Below the pieces are notes generated by a model. The model was given only the letters and a program-made list of their open reading frames with translations, searched no databases and was not told the DNA's origin. The position numbers and the translations under genes are program-made. 64,000 nucleotides of DNA, taken from IMG/VR virus record IMGVR_UViG_3300015263_001063, positions 1 through 64,000 of that record, one strand, 5' to 3'. This DNA comes from a virus. Shown piece by piece: positions 8,627 to 16,387 of this stretch; the stretch's first letter is position 1, and every line of letters starts with the position of its first letter.

Positions 8627-9914
8627 ATTTCTGAAAACAGCCCTGCTCGCCGGAAAGGCTGATGACCTGGGCTGGATGTTCTCAGCCTTCTCCATTACCC
8701 GCCCTGGCGCCAATGGGGATAAGAGACACCTGGCCGTTGTCTCCCAACCCTGGGGTTACCAGTACCTGAATGACAAGCTCCAGCTGGACGATATCGAAGG
8801 TGCCAAGCCAGGTCAGCCCCTATTCAGCTTTCAGGAAGAGCTTCAGGTGGATAGCTCCTGGGGTGCCAACATCAAGGAACCCACCACTACGAAGATCGGT
8901 AACCTCATCTTCAACATGGTCGTGGTCAAAGACTCCTTTGGTTGGAAGTTCCCTTTCCAGAACGGAAAGCTCTCCATCGGCGGCATGGAAAAGTACATCG
9001 CTTCACGGGTGAAGTCCACCCCGAAGGCTGGGGAGTTTCGAGATGAGTCGGCGCTCTACGTGGATGAATACCTGAAGTTCCGGGACCACCTGTCCTACAT
9101 GGAGCACCTGGCGCCCCTGGTCAATTGGTCAACCACCCGAAAGGGTATCACCAAAGATCCGGCCATGGCCGCCTATCGGAAGCAGCTTCAGGAGGAGTAT
9201 GGGGATAGTCTCAATGACCCGCTAGTCCTGGCTGAATACGAAGGTAAGCTGAAAGCCTTTGATAAGGAATGGCTGAAAGATGACCCAGCCTACGGAAACT
9301 TCCTCTCGGGTAAGATTCTGAATATCTCCCGAAAGAAGATGTTCATCGGTATCGGCTCCGAAGACCGGATGGACATCAAAGACCCCCTGGTCACCGTCAA
9401 GAACACCCTTGAGGAGGGTATCCCCACGGATCCCAAGGACTTCGTGGCGGTTGTCAATGGTGCCAGAGCGGGTTCCTACTCTCGTGGTACCGAAACGATC
9501 AACGGCGGTGTGGTTGCCAAAACCCTGATCCGTGTCGGCAGCAACGTCAAGATTGACGTCGAAGACTGCGGTACGACATCCGGGGTTCAGATGACCTACA
9601 CCAAGGACAATGTGGACGACCTGGTAGGCCACAGCATCGTCCTGAATGGCCGGTCTATCTTCCTGGAAAAGAAAGAAGATGCACTCCATTATCTGGATAG
9701 ACCTTTGACCGTCAGATCAGCGGCCAAGTGCAAGGCAGGCCCGGGTGATCGGTTCTGCAAGGTCTGTGCTGGCGCCAGAATGAGCCGCTACGAACAGGGT
9801 GTCGTCATCCCCTTTACTGAAGCATCCAGCATCATTCTGACATCCAGCCTCAAGGCCATGCACGGCAAGATCCTATCAACGGCCGAAGTTGATCTCATGA
9901 CCGCACTCACTTGA
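8613..9914 (+). CDS. Second RNA polymerase beta'-like protein (trigger loop to zinc region)
   Basis: 433 residues matching beta' downstream of the active-site aspartates. TTKIGNLIFNMVV corresponds to TTxGRxxFN; NGARAGSYSRGTETINGG (about 282-299) corresponds to the trigger-loop segment HGARKGLADTALKTANSG; DCGT is near 317; KCK and CKVC (372-385) form a zinc-type cluster; SSLKAMHGKI matches the segment around TQLTMRTFH. It ends soon after, lacking the roughly 290 C-terminal residues present in the gene at window position 2, so the two are paralogues and not two halves. phiKZ-type phages carry two RNA polymerases (virion and non-virion), each with split beta'; this may be the second one. Confidence 0.75.
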   Translation: MERIEFLKTALLAGKADDLGWMFSAFSITRPGANGDKRHLAVVSQPWGYQYLNDKLQLDDIEGAKPGQPLFSFQEELQVDSSWGANIKEPTTTKIGNLIFNMVVVKDSFGWKFPFQNGKLSIGGMEKYIASRVKSTPKAGEFRDESALYVDEYLKFRDHLSYMEHLAPLVNWSTTRKGITKDPAMAAYRKQLQEEYGDSLNDPLVLAEYEGKLKAFDKEWLKDDPAYGNFLSGKILNISRKKMFIGIGSEDRMDIKDPLVTVKNTLEEGIPTDPKDFVAVVNGARAGSYSRGTETINGGVVAKTLIRVGSNVKIDVEDCGTTSGVQMTYTKDNVDDLVGHSIVLNGRSIFLEKKEDALHYLDRPLTVRSAAKCKAGPGDRFCKVCAGARMSRYEQGVVIPFTEASSIILTSSLKAMHGKILSTAEVDLMTALT

Positions 9915-9927
9915 AATAGGAACGCGT

Positions 9928-10719
9928 ATGTCCGAACGAGACTATAACAGCCCCTCCTCGGGGTACGAAAACGGGGGATATCGTGAACGTAACTACGATG
10001 ATCAGAGCCGTGGGCAAAATGATCGCCGTGATAACTACGGCGGTGGTTCCAATCGCAGCTATGGTGGTTCTGGTTCTCAGTCCCAGGGCGGATATCGTAA
10101 TAATTATTCTGGCGGTAATCGCTCTGGTGGCTACCGGGGTAATCGAGCTGAGAAAAAGAATCCCGAGGATATTAAACTCTATATTCCCGCCTACCTTACC
10201 TCCAACTCAGACGCCCCCGAACACATCGGACGACTCTTCGTCGAGATCGGAGAACGACTGAAACAGGCCGGGTACACCATCCGGACCACGGGTCTGGAGG
10301 GTCCAGATATCGAGACCGCCAAGATTCCGGATGCCGAGGTCTACATTCCTTGGAAGGGTTTCCGGGGGATCGAGAACAACTTCAGCTTCCCCAGCGACGA
10401 ATCCAAGATCCTGGCGATCCAGTTCCAGCCGGCGTTTCGTCCGGGTGACCGTCTCCCCGAGGGAGACGACCTCAGGAAAACCTTCATGGCCTTCCTGTCA
10501 GTGAACATCCGTGCTCTCCAGGGTCAGCGCATGAACAGCCCTGCCTCTCTGCTGATTGTCTGGTCAAAGGACGGCTGTGAGCACGCGCGTAACCGCAGTG
10601 CCGAAACCGGGAACGTGGGGCATGCCATCTCGGTGGCCTCTGCGATGCACATCCCGATCTTCAATCTGAACCGCTCCGACGCCAAGGACCGACTGTATCG
10701 GTTCCTGGGTATCGAATAA
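9928..10719 (+). CDS. SLOG/DprA-like protein with RG- and GY-rich disordered N-terminus
   Basis: 263 residues in two parts. Residues 1-75 are a low-complexity Gly/Ser/Tyr/Arg/Asn segment with repeated GGYR, SYGG and NYGG, like RNA-binding, condensate-forming proteins. Residues 80-263 look like a SLOG (Smf/DprA-LOG) fold: AEVYIPWKGFRG and LLIVWSKDGCEHARN followed by GHAISVASAMHIPIFNL match the nucleotide-pocket regions of phage DprA-like proteins, whose usual RSGGAxGAD motif is here degraded to RTTGLEGPD. SLOG proteins bind nucleotides or act on DNA. Whether this one is active, given the changed loop, is unknown. It follows the beta'-like gene by 13 bases. Confidence 0.65.
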   Translation: MSERDYNSPSSGYENGGYRERNYDDQSRGQNDRRDNYGGGSNRSYGGSGSQSQGGYRNNYSGGNRSGGYRGNRAEKKNPEDIKLYIPAYLTSNSDAPEHIGRLFVEIGERLKQAGYTIRTTGLEGPDIETAKIPDAEVYIPWKGFRGIENNFSFPSDESKILAIQFQPAFRPGDRLPEGDDLRKTFMAFLSVNIRALQGQRMNSPASLLIVWSKDGCEHARNRSAETGNVGHAISVASAMHIPIFNLNRSDAKDRLYRFLGIE

Positions 10720-10734
10720 CCTACAGGACCCCTC

Positions 10735-11397
10735 ATGGCTGACGACACCACCACGACGACCACAACCACCGATACGTCGACGACCACCACATCGTCGACG
10801 GCTCAGAGCACCACGCCGGTCACCACAACCACGGCAACCAAGCGGAACTCCCTCCGCATGAAGAGCACCGTGACCCCGGTCAAGATCTCTTCCACCCCGG
10901 TTACTACCAGTACTGTCAAGATCAAAGACCCGGTGACGGGCTTTGCTCAGCTGGTAGCCAATATCCAGAGCAGTGGAGCAGACTCCACCAAGACCCTGCT
11001 CTCGACGCTCCAAGCCTATGTAAAGGTGATGTCCAACGATATCACCAGCACGGATGGCGCCAGGCAACAACAGCTTCTGTGGTTTGCTATCTTCAATACG
11101 GCAGAGAAGATTACGGATCGCTCAGAGTTCCGAAAGAACTGGAGCCTGATCCTGGCGTTCTACTACCAGTACCGCGATGGCGTGTTCAGCATGACCAAGG
11201 TGAACCGCTTCTCAGACAGCTGGAGCCGTAAGGACAGCCGTCTGACTGCATTCCAGCGCCTCAACAACTTGTTGATCGTCACAGCTGCGCCAGATACCCG
11301 GTTCAGTGCCGTGAGCAAGGTCAACATGACCAGCACGTTGGACCTCTGCTGGACAGAAGCCGGAAAAGCCAACATCAACGCGTATTACCGCATCTGA
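10735..11397 (+). CDS. Thr-rich protein of unknown function
   Basis: 220 residues. Residues 1-60 are dominated by Thr (runs of eight and four) with Ser, Val and Pro, probably disordered; residues 65-220 form a globular Trp/Tyr/Arg-containing domain with no family I recognise. It ends the 7772-11397 unit before a large hairpin. A virion or host-surface role is only a guess from composition. Confidence 0.6.
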   Translation: MADDTTTTTTTTDTSTTTTSSTAQSTTPVTTTTATKRNSLRMKSTVTPVKISSTPVTTSTVKIKDPVTGFAQLVANIQSSGADSTKTLLSTLQAYVKVMSNDITSTDGARQQQLLWFAIFNTAEKITDRSEFRKNWSLILAFYYQYRDGVFSMTKVNRFSDSWSRKDSRLTAFQRLNNLLIVTAAPDTRFSAVSKVNMTSTLDLCWTEAGKANINAYYRI

Positions 11398-11411
11398 CGT
11401 CATCATGACAG

Positions 11412-11455
11412 CATACTCCCTCCCTACCCGACAGACTGGGTAGGGAGGGAGTATG
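11412..11455 (+). terminator. Long-stem hairpin terminator
   Basis: 18-base-pair perfect stem (11412-11429 with 11438-11455) with an eight-base loop, just after the Thr-rich gene. It lacks a T run. Confidence 0.7.
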
Positions 11456-11470
11456 TACTGAATAGAAAGC

Positions 11471-11498
11471 CCAGGCTGGAAGAGGGTTTCCAGCCTGG
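11471..11498 (-). terminator. Hairpin, probable terminator of the DNA polymerase gene
   Basis: 11-base-pair stem (11471-11481 with 11488-11498) between convergent genes, 77 bases beyond the polymerase stop on the minus strand. Confidence 0.5.
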
Positions 11499-11574
11499 AA
11501 TAGGGTCCGAATAAATTCAGACAACAAGGGAACCAGATTACCCTGTCACACTATGGTGGTTAAAGAATCCTCAA

Positions 11575-13326
11575 TTACTCAGCTTCCTCATACGGAATCT
11601 GAACTGCCTGTTCCGGCTGTTTGAAGTGTACGCCGTTCTGGTGGTCTACAACCACCATCTCTTCGAGCTCGAAGAGTGTCGGTAATCCAAACATCTCATG
11701 TCCGTACTCCAGCATGTTGACATGCCCAGAGAGGAGGTTGATGTTCTGAAGTCGGAAGACATCTTCGTCGATACCGACGATGGTGATGATCTCTCGCTTC
11801 GTGGTCTCCTTGGAGACATTGAGGATGGAAATGCAAGTGGGATAGGCGGAGGTGCAGTCGCTGTCATAGACGAACGCCCGGATCATGGTCGGTAGTTGAG
11901 AGACTTCATCTACCAGGCAGAGCCCTGGGGCGGTCAGATGAGCTGGCAGGGTCATAATCCACCCCTTCAGGTCCAGCGTGTCGTCGTCTTCCTCGATACC
12001 GACCTCTTCATACCCGATATCGTCCTCCTGTCCAACGGACTGGAGGACATACCCCTTCTCCAGGACGTAGTAATGAAGAGCATCCGCGATACACCGGGGC
12101 TTCGAGTTGAACTTCCAGAAGTCCGTCGTGACCGAGAACGTTGGGACGGTAAACGACAGATCCAGGATCTTCCGGTCCAGCATCGCCATCGACAAGGTAT
12201 CGAACATACCGTAGACGATATACTCGATCTTGTAATTCTGCTGCATAAACTGGTGCTTCTGGAGACCACTGAGGTGGTCAGCCTGGCTGAAGGACAGCTT
12301 ACGGACACCCAGTTCCAGGTCCAGTACGGCGTCCAGACTATACGAAGGGAGCTTAGGCTTGGCTAGACGAAGCAGACGGTAGACGCACATGGCGTCAAGG
12401 AAGTAGAAGCTGGCGGTCAGGATGAAGTAATGCCACTGATCGACATAGTCGATCGAGATCTCCTTACCACCTGCCTTTTTCTTCTTATCCGGACCTTCCT
12501 TGTACTCGCAGAGCCTGACGCTCTTGGGGATGGAGGGGTCGCAGTAAACGTCAGCAGGGTCCACCCCATACTTCCTGAGACAAGCGGTCATCTTGGGAAT
12601 ATCGAAGTTGATGTTCCAGATGGCTACGATATCCGGCTTTTCCTGGTGCAGCCAGGCAAACGCACCCTTGATCAACTCAGCTCCGTCTTCGTACTCCGTC
12701 CCGATGATCAGCTCGTAGTTATCGAGCTTCTCGTACTGACCGATGTACTTATGGGCTGCATCCAGGATCTGTCGCTCAGCAAACGCGATACCCCCGATAA
12801 ACCGTTTGCTGACCCCTGTCCAGATCTTGTCGCCCAGGGTGATCGTGATGATGATCGGGTCCTCGGTCATGTCCACGACATCGGTTTCGATGTCGAGGCA
12901 GGCCACCCGGTACGCCGTACGGTGGTCAGGCCACCGTTTCATATACTCGTGCTTGATCAGGGAGGTCGAGGAGATCTCAGTCCCGTAGAGGTAGGGGCTG
13001 TTTGCGAGCTTCTTCAGGTGATCCCGGCTAAACCCTCTCTCTAACGCATGGGCCACCTCGTCCCGTAGGTCCGACTGCGTGCAGGAGTACTTGACCACGC
13101 TGCTCAGCTTCTCGAACTCTTTCTTCTGTTTGTACGTCCGCTTGTTAGGCGTGGTGATGTAGAAGTCCCGCTTGAAATTCTTGATGAACCGAATAGCCGG
13201 TTCGGTCGTGCCATCCGAGTAATGTCTGACCTCCTTGACCATGTGGAGGTCCGGGTTGTTCTTGGACGCGGGGATATGCCAGGCAAACCGACATTCCTTC
13301 CCAACGAGTTGACGTGCGTCGCTCAT
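11575..13326 (-). CDS. Family B DNA polymerase, exonuclease domain to palm motif A (no motifs B or C)
   Basis: 583 residues from the chosen start MSDARQ (an upstream Met at 13416 lacks a ribosome binding site). The proofreading exonuclease motifs are all visible: Exo I CLDIETD (about 143-149), Exo II IWNINFDIP, Exo III YGMFDT. Polymerase motif A, SDCTSAYPTCISILNVSKET (about 489-508), closely parallels T4 DLTSLYPSIIRQVNISPET. The protein stops about 75 residues later, before the fingers KxxxNSxYG motif and the catalytic DTD motif. It can proofread in principle but cannot polymerise alone. The C-terminal half should be a separate gene outside the window; T4-like phages with 43A/43B split polymerases are precedents. 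Confidence 0.85.
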   Translation of the reverse strand: MSDARQLVGKECRFAWHIPASKNNPDLHMVKEVRHYSDGTTEPAIRFIKNFKRDFYITTPNKRTYKQKKEFEKLSSVVKYSCTQSDLRDEVAHALERGFSRDHLKKLANSPYLYGTEISSTSLIKHEYMKRWPDHRTAYRVACLDIETDVVDMTEDPIIITITLGDKIWTGVSKRFIGGIAFAERQILDAAHKYIGQYEKLDNYELIIGTEYEDGAELIKGAFAWLHQEKPDIVAIWNINFDIPKMTACLRKYGVDPADVYCDPSIPKSVRLCEYKEGPDKKKKAGGKEISIDYVDQWHYFILTASFYFLDAMCVYRLLRLAKPKLPSYSLDAVLDLELGVRKLSFSQADHLSGLQKHQFMQQNYKIEYIVYGMFDTLSMAMLDRKILDLSFTVPTFSVTTDFWKFNSKPRCIADALHYYVLEKGYVLQSVGQEDDIGYEEVGIEEDDDTLDLKGWIMTLPAHLTAPGLCLVDEVSQLPTMIRAFVYDSDCTSAYPTCISILNVSKETTKREIITIVGIDEDVFRLQNINLLSGHVNMLEYGHEMFGLPTLFELEEMVVVDHQNGVHFKQPEQAVQIPYEEAE

Positions 13327-13339
13327 CTCTTTCCCTTTG

Positions 13340-13429
13340 TGGACTGCACTATATAAAGGAGTCGGAATCGTTTTTACCATCTCGGGTGAGGAGATGTTAT
13401 GACTCCCACATTCCACCTATAGGTCAGCC
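13340..13429. promoter_or_regulatory. Divergent promoter region with TATATAAAGGAGT element
   Basis: Lies between the DNA polymerase (minus) and metallopeptidase (plus) genes. It holds ACTATATAAAGGAGTC (13348-13363), a half-palindromic variant of the CCTTATATAAGG element, sitting about 25 bases upstream of the polymerase start and 67 bases from the peptidase start, where it cannot be a ribosome binding site for either. Confidence 0.45.
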
Positions 13430-14743
13430 ATGCCTCGTTTCTTTGACAGCCTGTCGATCAGCCAGGAGATGATTTCGCGTCAGACTGACGGCTTCCCGGA
13501 GAAGTTCGAGGCAGCCATCACCGACTGCATGACCGAATTGTTCAAAACCAAGGCCAGTTCCTTGAAAAAGGACAATCCGGCCCTGGTAAACCTAACCCAG
13601 TTGATCAATACTCGGTTCGGTATCAACGTACTCATTGTGACCAACTCTACCCTGGCTGCGGCCTGGCCAGTGTATCTGAACACATCGACCACCATGCTCC
13701 TGCCTTATGAGCGCGGTTTGGAATACGAACGGGTCATGTACGAAGAGAACCGTAAACACACACGAAGTGCGGTGACAGGGTCTGTCGACTTTGAACATGC
13801 CAAGGTTAGCGGGGGATTTTCCGAAGTGACCTGCTGTCTGTATATCAATTTTTCAAAGTGTCGAAGGTTCTGGTCGGTTAAACAGATTGCCGGTATCATG
13901 TTACACGAAATCGGACATTTGTTCTACTCGTTTGCCTTCTCCTCCAGGATGAACGCCGTCAACATGATCCTGGACAAGCTGACAAAGAAGAAGCTCGATA
14001 CCGGTAAGGTCGACCTGGACTTGATGTTTGTTGAACTCAGCAAGGTAAACCCGGACCTTAAAAAGGAAGACCTTGAAGAACTGACCATCCAGGGTAAGCT
14101 GATTCCAGGACCAAGGGTCCTTGAGATTCTTGGAATCTCGGTTCATGAAAGCAACCGGAAGAGCGCATACAACAACAATAGCTTTGAGATGTTAGCCGAT
14201 CACTTCGCAGCCAGTTTCGGGTACAGCGAGGCTCTCGGTACCGCTCTTCAGCATTTCACTACGAAACGCTACTCACCCATGTGGCTGCTTACGGTAACCG
14301 CGGACGTCATTGGTGTGGTCAGGACGCTACTGTTCTTATTCATTCCGTGGACAATCGCCCGACTTTTCGCGATATTGATCGGTTTTGGTTTGTACAATAA
14401 GAGAGCCAGCTGGTTCTTTGGTCCGCCGACGAGCAATTCTGCAAACACCATGCTCTACGACTACGACCCAGATCGAACAATACGACTGAAGAATCATCTT
14501 ATCGAGCAGCTCAAAGATACTGATTTGTCTCCAAAGGACACGAAGATCGCCATTGAGCAGATCCGAACGCTTGACAACATTGCCAAGACTCAAATCTCGG
14601 GCAAAACCATCGTGGCGAAGCTGTATGACGCCGTCGACCCACTCTCTCGCCAAGCCACCAAGGATCTGGCGTACCAGCAGCTCTTGGAGCAACTCTCCGC
14701 CAATCCGTTGTACGTAGAAGCTGCCAAGCTCCGCACCACATAA
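13430..14743 (+). CDS. Membrane-associated zinc metallopeptidase (HExxH)
   Basis: 437 residues. IMLHEIGHLFYSF (157-169) is a zincin HExxH motif (His159, Glu160, His163), and SFEMLADHFAASFG (251-264) provides a likely third ligand, Glu253, as in gluzincins. A hydrophobic stretch around 285-325 could form one or two membrane spans. The C-terminal 100 residues are helical and charged. A phage protease of this form could process virion proteins or act on the host envelope; the substrate is unknown. It heads a three-gene plus-strand unit with genes at 14760 and 15227. Confidence 0.7.
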   Translation: MPRFFDSLSISQEMISRQTDGFPEKFEAAITDCMTELFKTKASSLKKDNPALVNLTQLINTRFGINVLIVTNSTLAAAWPVYLNTSTTMLLPYERGLEYERVMYEENRKHTRSAVTGSVDFEHAKVSGGFSEVTCCLYINFSKCRRFWSVKQIAGIMLHEIGHLFYSFAFSSRMNAVNMILDKLTKKKLDTGKVDLDLMFVELSKVNPDLKKEDLEELTIQGKLIPGPRVLEILGISVHESNRKSAYNNNSFEMLADHFAASFGYSEALGTALQHFTTKRYSPMWLLTVTADVIGVVRTLLFLFIPWTIARLFAILIGFGLYNKRASWFFGPPTSNSANTMLYDYDPDRTIRLKNHLIEQLKDTDLSPKDTKIAIEQIRTLDNIAKTQISGKTIVAKLYDAVDPLSRQATKDLAYQQLLEQLSANPLYVEAAKLRTT

Positions 14744-14759
14744 CCCAGGGATCCCAGAC

Positions 14760-15230
14760 ATGTCGTATTTCAGTTTGACGAAACTCACCATGAGCTCAAA
14801 GCAGTACCTGTCCACCTTCTCTGGGACTTCTACCGGCCGTATGCCGGCCGTCACCCATGCGCTGGCGATGCTTCTGGTTGAAAGCCTGCACGTCCCCGTG
14901 GACATGCCGGCTGACCTGAGCGAACATTTCAGGGAGGTCCAGTGGGGGAATCTGGAGAAGACCCTGACCCTGCTGAATGAACACATCCGCCTGGATGTCG
15001 AGGCTATCGAGGACCAGGCCTGCAAGCTGTATTGCTGGCGTGTCGCAGTTGCTTCGGGTAAGATCAACGGTGGTGCACTCTACGAAGGGACTGCCGTGGT
15101 CGACTACTTCGGCATCTCCCGGTTCTTCTCCCCCGACGAGTTGAAGTGCATTGAAGACTGCCGGGTTGACATCATTCGACACTGTATCTCCCTCAAACTG
15201 CTGCTCACTGACCTGGGACTCTCAACATGA
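14760..15230 (+). CDS. Hypothetical protein
   Basis: 156 residues, mostly helical, no recognised domain. It contains several Cys residues without a metal-site pattern. It overlaps the next gene by four bases (ATGA), indicating coupled translation with the protein at 15227. Confidence 0.6.
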   Translation: MSYFSLTKLTMSSKQYLSTFSGTSTGRMPAVTHALAMLLVESLHVPVDMPADLSEHFREVQWGNLEKTLTLLNEHIRLDVEAIEDQACKLYCWRVAVASGKINGGALYEGTAVVDYFGISRFFSPDELKCIEDCRVDIIRHCISLKLLLTDLGLST

Positions 15231-16333
15231 GCCAATACGAAGACGACGATTTTGACCCAGAGAACCCGGATGAGGCCGCCCTGGACCTTTCCATCCTGAA
15301 GCCGGAGTCGAAGGAGAAGATCATCCTGGAACCTCCGACGAGTGGTAAGATACCTCGTTCAATCGACGAGGCCCTGGAAATCCAGGAGAAGCTTCCCGAC
15401 ATGGACATTCAGTTCAAGCTCGTGGAAGACAAAGCTGAACGTCTGGTGGACCTGAAGACGGTCGATTCGGAGATCGCTCCTGGTGAGACCATGGACACGG
15501 GACTGGCAGAGGCTGTGCAGGAAAGCTTTGGGGGTCTCTATGACAGCATCCCGAAGCAGACCTTCACCAACATCCCAACCCGCACCAACTACCAGAAGAC
15601 CCGGAACTACATGCAGAACCGGATCGCTCTGGAGTCTTTGGAGTTGATGGACCTCTACAAGACCTACCTCTCTGGCCCGATGACCCAGGCCAAGGAGGCA
15701 TTGGTCACTCTGGTGGAACGGCAAATCCCGGGGCTGGTGCGGGTATCGACCTCTCTGGCTAGCGAAGTCAGATCAATCCAAGACCGTTTGGGGAGCAACC
15801 CCTCGAATGTGGTGCCCACCACCACAGGGGAGTTCATCAACCTCTACACCACCGATATCTCCGTGTTGGACCCCTTGGTCATCAAGACCACCCTGAAAAC
15901 GCTACCCCGCTTCCAGCGGGCGCTGCGGACCATGGGGAAGGCATTGAGCGACCACGGTGTCCGTCACACGGTCTGTCGCTTGGGTAGCGAAGACCCGGAA
16001 CAGTACTCCAAGCTGGGCGTGATGCCTCACGACCACCATGAACCGATCGGCTTCGACATGCTGGTTCGGTACATCACCAGCCCAGAGTACCCGGATCTTC
16101 TGGAGAATCTGGTCAAGGACATCACGGACCAGATCGCTCACATTGACACCCTTCTGGCCAACGCTCAGGGTCTGGAGACGAAACCCGAGGAGCTCTCCGA
16201 CTACATCGTGGAGCATGCCCCGGCCTTCATGAAGTTCCACGACACCGTCGCACGGAACAACAACCTGGTCTACGGCCTGACCATGCTGAACCTGGCGCTC
16301 GAAGAGATGTTGGTGACGTACCTGGAACTGTGA
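15227..16333 (+). CDS. Hypothetical acidic protein, possibly structural
   Basis: 368 residues. The first 45 are acidic and disordered-looking; the rest is predicted helical with an HDHHEPIGFDML segment. No family recognised. It ends the 13430-16333 unit at a 38-base perfect palindrome and converges with a tail-type gene. Confidence 0.6.
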   Translation: MSQYEDDDFDPENPDEAALDLSILKPESKEKIILEPPTSGKIPRSIDEALEIQEKLPDMDIQFKLVEDKAERLVDLKTVDSEIAPGETMDTGLAEAVQESFGGLYDSIPKQTFTNIPTRTNYQKTRNYMQNRIALESLELMDLYKTYLSGPMTQAKEALVTLVERQIPGLVRVSTSLASEVRSIQDRLGSNPSNVVPTTTGEFINLYTTDISVLDPLVIKTTLKTLPRFQRALRTMGKALSDHGVRHTVCRLGSEDPEQYSKLGVMPHDHHEPIGFDMLVRYITSPEYPDLLENLVKDITDQIAHIDTLLANAQGLETKPEELSDYIVEHAPAFMKFHDTVARNNNLVYGLTMLNLALEEMLVTYLEL

Positions 16334-16342
16334 CACCAAACA

Positions 16343-16380
16343 CCCACTAGGGACTCCTTATATAAGGAGTCCCTAGTGGG
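16343..16380. terminator. 38-base perfect palindrome between convergent genes
   Basis: Perfect inverted repeat with no spacer whose centre is CCTTATATAAGG (16356-16367). Position 10 bases after one stop and 7 before the other suggests a bidirectional terminator. It also carries the regulatory-type core motif and the arms CCCACTAGGGA / TCCCTAGTGGG. Confidence 0.7.
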
Positions 16381-16387
16381 CTTATGC

